From assembly GCA_024305405.1 (NCBI GenBank), contig JAKNDB010000050.1, positions 1 to 20,484 on the forward strand: DNA of 20,484 bases, written 5' to 3'. Positions 1 through 9,300 of this stretch are shown here, piece after piece. A model generated the notes under the pieces. That model had not been told where the DNA came from. It searched no databases and saw nothing but the letters and a program-made list of their open reading frames with translations. The translations under genes and the position numbers were made by a program. Source of the DNA: Dirofilaria immitis. Taxonomy: Eukaryota > Nematoda > Chromadorea > Rhabditida > Onchocercidae. The number at the start of each line of letters is the position of its first letter. The first letter of the stretch is position 1.

Positions 1-54
1 GTAAATAAATTAGCATATACAAATGAACTAAATATATTGACAGTTTACTAAAAT

Positions 55-1502
55 TCAAAAGTGCCAACGCCCTTCTTTTGGTTTATATCCGAGTTTATTA
101 GCTACACCTTCATAAACGGGTGATTCTGCATATGCACAATATTGAGGTGGATCTGTGTATCGTCGTTTTTTTACCTGCAACTCATCAAACAAAAGATAGA
201 TTTGAATAACATAAATAGCTTACTAATAAAGTTACAGAAAATTCTAAATTTTATGAATATTGATTTGAATCAACTGTAGTTTGATGTAAATATTTTCCAA
301 AGTATAGATATCTTTATGAAATTCAGTGAAATTTATCAAAAAGTGTCTTTGACTATCAAGAATTTACAATGTCATTTAATTACTGAAAAATTGCACCTTA
401 ACATGAGAACCGTCACAAAGCGGACGGTTTTTTGTTGCTTTACAGCCACACACACTATATTCGCCATCTTTTTCAACTTCGAAATGTAAGGGTCTTAATG
501 TTGTGACACCTTCTGCAGAATGACTGCCATCACACCATGGCTAAAAGTCACAATTATCATGATTTCAATGGATTACAAAAAGAACCAAATAATAGTTTGA
601 TGAAATTATTGAAATCATCAAGAAAAAGTCATAAGTTCGTATCGTAATCCACAATTTTATAAAAAGTAAAAATCGGACAAAATGTTTGCTAAATTATTTA
701 CAAAAACTCAAGGTTTACTTGCTTTCCGGAGAGACCGCATGAACACCAGGAATATCGCTCCCTTTACGTAGTTTTAGTATTATTGGTTTTTCATCCAAAC
801 ATATACCTATTTCGGGATACCAAGTGGCCGAAGGATTTAATAATTTCACTTCACTTTTTGTACGAGACAGAATTTTGAAAGCCTAAAATTTAAAATTAAG
901 ATTCTTGAATGTCGCATAAAATAAACTTAATTTTTGAAATAAATGAGAATATGTGAAGTTATAAAGAAATATAATAATTTTAATTGACTCTGCATAAACT
1001 TTAGATCATACTGCAATTTCTGAGCGCTATAATTTATATATGATGAAATCATTCAATAAAAATTTCGTCGTTACTAAATAAATGAAGAATGTGTTTAAAT
1101 AATTACGAAATTATAAACTGATTACTAAAAATCATGAAACGATTATATTTCATTTAATAGATTATTATGAACATAATTTAAATCACACAATATAAATCCC
1201 TTTTATTAAATATTATTAACTTTTTGAGACTAACTATAACAACTTTCTAACCGGTGTAAAATAATTACTTCCAATCAATAATACTGTTTGATTTTTTAAT
1301 CAACAGTCTATTTAATTTTATTTATTTGCCAAAATCATAGAGAAAGCAACAAAAATGACAAAATCTTATCATGAAAAAAAAAAGATACAGAATATAGTAA
1401 TCAAGAGTTAAATGAAGTTTATTTAACTAATTGAATCATTAAATAACTTACGATATGAACGCCTCGGATATTAACTATACTGTCCGATATATTTCTGAAC
1501 AT
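55..1502 (-). CDS. cisd-3: CISD3-like mitochondrial CDGSH iron-sulfur protein, 4 exons, one frameshift
   Basis: Exons on the minus strand are 1502-1452, 882-719, 540-397 and 174-55; the stop TGA is at 57-55. Exon 1 begins MFRNISDSIVNIRGVHI, a Met followed by Arg-containing, acid-poor sequence that fits mitochondrial import. The mature part has two iron-sulfur motifs, WCSCGLSGKQPWCDGSH and VCGCKATKNRPLCDGSH. Predicted 2Fe-2S ligands are C64, C66, C75, H79 and C103, C105, C114, H118. Two CDGSH motifs in one chain is the hallmark of CISD3 (MiNT), a mitochondrial matrix 2Fe-2S protein; CISD1 and CISD2 have one. The reconstructed length is 159 residues, slightly longer than human CISD3 (about 127). 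Exons 1, 3 and 4 are whole numbers of codons (51, 144 and 120 nt), but exon 2 is 164 nt. Its frame breaks at the CCC run at 760-762 (GGG on the coding strand): upstream reads ...KPIILKLRKG, and only the -1 frame gives ERYSWCSCG. The family call is firm. Whether the break is an assembly error or real decay is not decidable here. Confidence 0.9.
760..762 (-). other. single-base frameshift in exon 2 of the CISD3-like gene
   Basis: Adding one G to the GGG run (minus strand) makes exon 2 165 nt, restores phase 0 at both splice junctions and joins the beta-strand segment KPIILKLRKG to the first cluster motif. Without it the frame runs past the donor site and both CDGSH motifs are lost. No alternative donor/acceptor pair in exon 2 repairs the frame. 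Confidence 0.8.
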
Positions 1503-2155
1503 TATCCAATTGAAAACCTATTCAAAATGCTTTAGAAATTTGATAATAAAAATATTTCTAGCAGAGAGAATACAAACTTTAAAATCGTTCCTTGTGATAA
1601 GCTGTTCGATCTGAAAAAAATAAAAAAAAACATAACAAGAATAGCCTATTTTAACATTAAATATCACTCTCTAGAAAAGTTAAAATCAATTAGGACAAGT
1701 GCAGTAAAGCAGGCTTCACTTCTAACTATCCATTAATCCTGGGCAAATCATCAATATAAACCTCTATACAAATTATAATGCAGCACTATGAAAATTAGTA
1801 GCACATTGTAACAAAAATGCTTTAACTTAGAGGAAATCGAGATTCTATATTTAATTTTATTCATTTGTTTTAAATGAATTATCTATATTAATAATATAAG
1901 AATATATTAAATATAATTTTAAAAATAATACAAACAAATTATAAATAATAAATTTAATTCTAAAAAAAAAAAAGAAACTAAATAAGATTAAAATCATTGC
2001 ATAATCAATAAAATTCTTTTTTAATTAACAAAAAGATTTGAATTTAAAAAAATAAATTCAAAAGTTTAATTTGAATTTAATTGCTAAATATGTTAGCAAG
2101 CAAAATTACTGCTGCATGTTATAGCGCTAATAAGCAAGTAAGTGCATGTAAAATA

Positions 2156-2181
2156 TGTTGCATACAAAGGAATATGCAACA
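2156..2181. repeat. short inverted repeat (9-bp arms)
   Basis: TGTTGCATA at 2156-2164 pairs with TATGCAACA at 2173-2181 across an 8-base loop. It lies in a locally less AT-rich patch (about 2100-2230) between the divergent genes. No function is evident, and short inverted repeats arise easily in such DNA. Confidence 0.4.
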
Positions 2182-2497
2182 AAATGCGCTTTAAAGCTGT
2201 TATACGCAATTGCGCAAATTTTGCGGATAATTCAATTTTGAAATTTTTATTCAATAATTTCGAGGATTCTCGATAAAAGGATTGAGCGTATTTTTAGACA
2301 TGTTAAATATTTCTTCAAATATATTTAAGAAATTATATTTTCAAATGAATTTTGGGATTTTATCGCATATTTTAGTATAACTCTTTTTTAGGATGTCGGA
2401 TATATGCATATGTTATATTTCTCTATCATATTATGTCTTCAGTAATAACAACGATAGAAGTGATTAAAATAATTTTTGAAATTTTCTTATCTTCTAT

Positions 2498-2557
2498 TGA
2501 TATCTTAAATAATTTCTGATATCTTCTTATCTGGTATCTTCATATCTGATATCTTCA
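2498..2557. repeat. degenerate TGATATCTT simple repeat
   Basis: GATATCTT-type words recur about every 15-20 bases (TTGATATCTT, CTGATATCTT, TGGTATCTT, CTGATATCTT) with TTAT/CTTC linkers. This looks like a short, decayed simple repeat. Confidence 0.4.
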
Positions 2558-3373
2558 ATTTGTCGGGTCTCAATTAGACTGTCGAGAATAATTATTTAAA
2601 CAAATGATAGTACACGTAAATTTGGATATAAAAGTACGCAATACGAGAATGATCCAATCTATTGTAGTTAATTGGAAGTACTGATAAAATTAGATGAATT
2701 TAACTTATAGTTACTTCGGATAAAAACAGTTACAATAATAAGCTTATATAACAATCTTACTTATTCGAGAATTTAACGATATGATAATGTTATAAATGAA
2801 CAAGTTGAATGTTTCCTAAAATATTTATAAACGAGAATATATATGGTACTATGTTTCTATCATTGTATATCGAAGTTTGAAATATTTATTTGAAGGATTT
2901 GATGGTAAATAAGTTTTTTGCTCCTTTTTTTCTTGAAATAATCAACAATAATTTGTTACTGTTTATAGGAAATAAAATTAATGGATCAGAAGGAATGTAG
3001 AGTGAAACATATTCTGATCAAGTGAATGATGGCAAATACTTCTGAAGGTTTATCATTTTGTGATTATTCTTGTCCTACTTATATATTTCCTTCCTCCTTT
3101 TATCATAATAGAAAATAAGTATAATAATATGAGCAAAAGAATAATTTTCATATAAAAGATTTAGGACAGGGAATATTGAATAATCGGTTTAATCTGAATA
3201 ATTTGAAGTAGGGATAATCTAATAAAATGGTTAATTAATGGAAAATATTTATCACTGATATGATGAATCTTTCAAAAGTTATATCTTCCTGTGTAATCAA
3301 AATAATAATTGTAAAGAGTGATCAGATAGTAGTTACTAGTTGCAGTAATATTTTAATTATGAACGATTTGTAG

Positions 3374-6300
3374 CAAAGATAAATGATGAATATAATGAAG
3401 GCATTGCGATTGAAAACGATCTATTAACATCGACACCAATAGACAATAATGTTTATTGTCGGACTTTGCTACAGAATGAATTTACATTTACTCCTTGTCA
3501 CAATTTTACGAATCTTAAAGAAAACACCGTTTCCACATCAGAATTGCATTCATCTCACTTCATTTCACAAAGTCAAACATTTGTAAATGACAGATATGAT
3601 AAGGAGGTAAAAAAATTTATTTGTCCTTTATTAAATTAGTTTCTTTTCAATAAAATTAATTTTTGAAAAATTTTAAATATTTATGGTATTTAATTCGATA
3701 TATATTAAAAACATTTGATATTTTTGTAAAATACAGTGTTGTACTTCAACATGGGAAATAAATTTACTTATTATCACTTGTAATATCAGCTATTTCATTC
3801 ATTAAACATTGTTGATTTTTGGAAGACATAAGTATCTAATTTTCATATATCATTATAAATGGGTAAGCATCTTGATTTTTAATGAAATTCTTATTTTAAC
3901 ATAGGATACGTCCTTTCTTGCTCCATCTAGTTCTTTGGGCATACGAGTAATCCCCAGAAAGCATCGTCAGGTACGAATTTTACTGCTCTCTTCGACTTTT
4001 TTTTCTTTAATTAGTAATTATATATCAGTTAATCAGTCTCATATCTTTAAATGCGATAACAGCTGAAGAAATACCTGAGTTAGATTACTTGAAAAGTTTT
4101 AGTCTCTGAATTTTATTTTTTCCTTACCATAACATTTATTTTGTTAATTTATGTGTTCATTAGTAATAATTATTTATCCGATTTTCAGTTGGTAATATCT
4201 ACAATTCCCACACTGGAGTTTTGATGCATTTTTCACCGGGTACTAATGCATCAAACACGACAATGAAGACGAAACTTGAATTACTAAAAAAGACATGATT
4301 TACAAAAACAAAAATTAAAAGTAAATTGCAATCTTTTTTTTTTTAAGGAAAATTTCTGATTTTATTCATCAATAATATTTTATATTTTGTCTCCGATTAA
4401 ATTAATAAAATATAAAATTTTCAGAATCGAGTTTATCTTATGGTCACATTGATTTGCATGAAACGGAAAGAAATTTTTCAAGCTCAGTTTTTGGAATATC
4501 AAATTCTACCAACAATCGTCAAGAAACTGAGAATATTGACGCTTCTGTTCGATTTCCGCTCAGTACCACTGTAAATTCCATTTCAGATTTCAGCAAAGCA
4601 ACAAATGCCACTTATATTGTCCAGCCATTAATACGTACAGGTATAATACTTTAAATTCAATTATTTGACTTTTTAGCTTACTGTTTATTTACTAGTACTA
4701 TAATTTTCTACATTTACATTAGTTAAAGACCTCTTTATCATATGAATTTATAACCCAAGAAAAGATGGTGATTATAAATGTGTTCTAATTAAAATTAATT
4801 AAGTTTGATTTAAAAATTAAACAAACTTTTTTTTTTAATGGTTGCTGTTATCCAAGAAACATGTAAAAAGGTGTGATTTTTTTATTTCTTTATCACTTAA
4901 TTGCGTTTTTCATCTCCGAAGATTTCGAACTTTTAATTATTTGATTATTTAACTTTTTAAATGAATATCCTTTTACAGCTGGACGTAATTTCGTTTCTCG
5001 ATGCACAAAAACAGAAGTAGATAAAAATCGTCTCATCTAATAGCATTATCATCATGGCTGAATTTCCTACTTGATGAAAAACATGATGCCGATAATAACA
5101 GTGAAATTCTAGCCAAAAGCAAGAGAGGTAGTCGTTCATTTTTATCATTTTTTTTGACCTTTCATTTTAGCTTTTCTTACTTTTTTTACTTTTTTAATAC
5201 TTCATTCATTGTTGCATATATTTTGCGTGAATCCTAGATGTTGAACAATACCTGAGGAAACTACTGACATCGAAGAATGATATTCCAGCGATGAAAGATA
5301 ATGAATCACAAAATAACATCAGTTACAAGTATTTCATGGTTAAAAATGAACTTAATGAAATGCGAGCTAGGTAATGTCATTGGCAATTAATTGAAAAATT
5401 ATGAAATTGATATCAAATGATCTCCTCTGCATCCAAAATATTGCAGATTTCGTTTATTGTATAAAAGCTCACCGATTCCAAATGATATTGCAACTATCGT
5501 AAAAGATAATAAAATTACAGTTAGAATGGATAGACGAGTTTATGCTGATATCGGCAAGTCTTTTTTTTTCTGAATAAATTAAATATGGAAATTTATTTAA
5601 AATATTATTTTACATAGAAATTTCTATGAATTATGAAGAAATTGTGATTGAAAGAGTTTCAGGACTACAAACAGAATTGCTCAGCCTGTTTCTGAGTTTC
5701 CATCCGTTCTATCTCCGATTGGGTCTGGAAACGATCTTATCCATCAACATAGAAATAAGAGCTGATTGCACAAATCAACTCAGAGGCATTACTTATGTAA
5801 TAGCGCAAAACATTTTTAAAAATCCCAAAATCATGAATAATCGGAAATATGTGCAAGGGAAATCAAAGTGAGTTAGTTAAAATTTAAACGTTGAATTTTT
5901 ATTGAAAACAAGTTCTATTTTATTTTTTTAGAATGCTAATCAATGATAAAGGTGCGAAAGCTCTTCTACAGCATTTCTTGACAAAAATGTGTCAATTTTT
6001 ATTTATTGTTGATAAGGCATGGCGAGATAACACAATATCGAGAAAAAACCGCTGTCTTTTTGTTAAATGGTCAGCTTATAAGGTAAGGAGTTATGTTCGT
6101 TTATTAACTCATAAATAGACATGTGCTGTTATTGCATAAACTATTTGTGTATTTGCTCATGATATTTATGTTCAGAGTATAAATGATGTAGTGGTAATGT
6201 TAAGTAGAGAATTGATGAGTGGTACTAGCAATTTGCCGAAAACTCTCTCTCGTTTGGGTCTTTTTCTGGATCGTAAACAAGGATTTTTCGAACAGTTTCA

Positions 6301-9300
6301 ATACCATGTAACTGACCTGTTGAAGGATCTTAGCAATGGAATGATTCTTGGGTAATAATTTTTTAATATGTTTCTGCGTAGTGTTTACTGTGAGCTGAAA
6401 GTATCATCAAAATTTCATTTAAAAAAAAAAAAAAAGTAAATTTCAGACGGACGGTGGAAATTTTAGCCAATCTTCCATATAACACAGTGATACATTGTTT
6501 GCGTGATCCCGGAGGAGATCGACTTCGCAAAGTGAGCAATATGAGAACAGTGATTGATTTTGCTAAACGAAAAGCATTCTTCCTAAAGGTGAAATAGAAA
6601 TTTTAGTAAACATTTTTTCTTAATCAATTGAGATTTTGATAAATTAAATAAATTTGATATACATTTCTGAGAATAATTTTAAAATAATAATTAACTTTAT
6701 TGAAGATTTGTATGTGGATATTGATGGTATTGTACAAGGAAATATCGATGAAATCATACAACTTCTTTGGCGATTTGTCGGCAAAGAATTGGTAAATTTT
6801 AACATTTTTAATTTTTTTTTAAATGATTTGACATCATGATCATGTAATTTCCGATTTTACTTATAGGGTGATGTCAATGAATTAGATAACTGCGATGCTG
6901 AAATTAACTCGATATCTGACCAACTTCAGAGCTTATTCGGCATATCATATGAGGTTGAAAAAAATTTATGAATATTCGGTAACAAGCAAACTTACATGTA
7001 TAGCAGATTTTTACGATTTAGATACGAAATCCTCTGGAACTTGCTGATGGAATATTGTTTTCCTTATTATGGAAGCAATATTATTCATACGGTATACCGT
7101 TTGAACTCTTCGATGGTACAACAGTTTTAGAGCAAATTGCAAATGCTGTAAGTCTATTACTAATATTAAAATGGATAACTGGCTATTAATTATGTGTTCG
7201 AATTTTAATTTATTGATATGAATATGTGATATTGCAGGCTGAGTATCATTTTGGTATCCCATCGTCAATGCTGGTAAAATGGAAAGAAGCACCTGAAGAA
7301 AAAGCACTCTGTCTCTTCACTAAAATTTTTTATTACGCTTATATGAATGTCATAAATTTACTTGTGCCGCGATTACAATACAACGTGCTTTCCGACGATA
7401 TCGCATCAATTTGAGAATGACTTCTGATATTTCTTATAAAAAATGTTTAATGGAAATTATGTAAATTACCATAAATGTATTTTTACTATTTTCCCATCAT
7501 TTTTTTTTATGCAGAAAAGCAATTTTCGTGTATAAGAATTCTAAAAATTATTGAAATAAGAAATGAACTAAATGCTTCTGTAAGGTTATCAGTTTCATTT
7601 TTGTGAGGATTATGGCAGAAGGAAATTTTATATAAAGTAGGAGAGACGAAATTTCGCACTGCTTGAGTATTTTATAGACTGTTTTCCAGTTTTATGGATC
7701 AGATCGGTTAGCAAGATCATCTCAATTAACAGCGGAGGAAGATGCGAAACGAATAAAAGCTTCAATCACAATACAGGTTAATGTGATATTGAGATTTTTT
7801 TCGAAATAATCCAAAACCTTATCGTTAAAATCAGTATTTGAGCGATATGCAGTATACTTATATTTTAAAATAATACAGCATAAAATAGTTTGCTAAAGTA
7901 AAAAAAAAAGATAACTTATCATATTATGATTACTTTTATTTTTGTATAAACCGCTAAAGATTCATTAGTCTTTGATTATTATTTTTTTTCATGTTTTATA
8001 TGTCATCAATTTCAGCGATACCTTCGTGGATGGCTTGCACGGGCGCTTTACCAAAAATGAAGTACGACAATACTTTGCAAGAACGAGAAATAAAAGCAGT
8101 TATCATACAGGCACGTTATATATGTATTAGTTTCAATAATCTTTTACAGATAAGCATTTTAAAATCATTTGCAAGATTAAATATACATTTTTATATTTTG
8201 TGCGAATATGTTCAATATTTTGTTCAGAAGTCTATAAATAATATCGTTGGAAATGCATATACAGAATTTTACATATTACTGATAAAATATAGTAGTTTGT
8301 GGTGAACGTGTTGTACTCTGATGTTTATATTCGCAGTTAGCTTTTCAGAAATTTATTCGTGGTTGGCTTGCACGAAGGTTTTATCTTACATTATTGCATG
8401 AACATAATGTAAGAAAACAAGAAAATGCATCAATCGTTATACAAGTAAGTTTCTAATCATATGCTGTTTGTTGAGTGTTCATTCTCCTATTATAATACTA
8501 TAGATAAGTTTACCTGATTTTTAAATTTTTATTAATTACAAATTTTAGAGACACGTTCGTTTTTGGCTGGCACGAAAATCCGAAGTACGTAACGGAAAGA
8601 TTTTGCAAAATGCAGCACGAGTTTTACAGGTAAATTTCAAAATATGAGAATCTCTGCTGATTATGTAAATACGGAGTGTGATTATAGAAAACTGAGGGTT
8701 AAAAACTTCTATAGAATTAATAAATTAGGAGAAAACTGAAAAAATTTTGATTTGTAAAACTTATTGAAATGGATAATTAAGTTTTTTCTATTTTTTTTTA
8801 CTACTATAAACAGTTTAGAACATTTAACTTCTAGAAGTATATACGTGGTTGGTTAGCAAGATTGCATTATCGGAATATGCTGCATGAATTATCTTTATGT
8901 AGACGGGAAAATGCTGCAATCACGTTGCAGGTAATGTTACACCTGCATATTTGGATTTAGATTTTATATCTTGCATTTCGAGATTGTTATAGTTTTAAGA
9001 TTTAAATGGAAATAGAATTTTTCTTCAAATGATTTTAGAGATACGCACGTGGTTGGATAATCCGTCAAAATTATCATAAAATGCGACATGAAGCAACTTT
9101 ATTTAAAAAAGAACATGCAGTTATCACTTTGCAGGTATATTATTAACAAAAAGAAAGTTGGAGACTTGCATCAAAGCAATAAATGACGAAAAAGTTTCAA
9201 AATTTTTGATTTTTTCATTTTTTACCTTTGATTTTTTGCAATAAGACAATTTCAAACATCTAACTTCTAGAAGTATATACGTGGTTGGTTAGTAAGATTG

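Larger units (their letters stand above)
1503..3373. other. intergenic, possible divergent promoter region and unlocated 5' exon(s) of ASPM
   Basis: This AT-rich stretch separates two divergently transcribed genes, so regulatory DNA for both should lie here. No convincing conserved exon was found. The first exon of the ASPM gene should end in phase 1 so as to join the exon at 3374. Weak candidates are the ATG at 2981 (MDQKE...) and the ATGATG near 3261 (MMNLSKVISS...). Neither has a strong donor site in the right phase. The region also holds a short hairpin at 2156-2181 and a degenerate GATATCTT repeat at 2498-2557. Confidence 0.4.

Noticed and set aside
4189..4290. Reading the N-terminal exon on to the stop at about 4300 in one frame
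   Set aside because: That frame (FSPGTNASNTTMKTKLELLKKT...) ends at a stop with no donor site. Splicing at 4239 gives the phase that the next exon needs.
7011..7307. Minus-strand 98-codon open frame with an apparent signal peptide
   Set aside because: It overlaps two well-supported ASPM exons on the plus strand whose phases and sequence fit the CH region. The signal-like start is a shadow of hydrophobic codons.
7991..8305. 104-codon open frame across the first IQ exon
   Set aside because: Only its middle (about 8059-8110) is coding, as the second half of the exon after the one-base loss. The rest is intron read through the GC donor.
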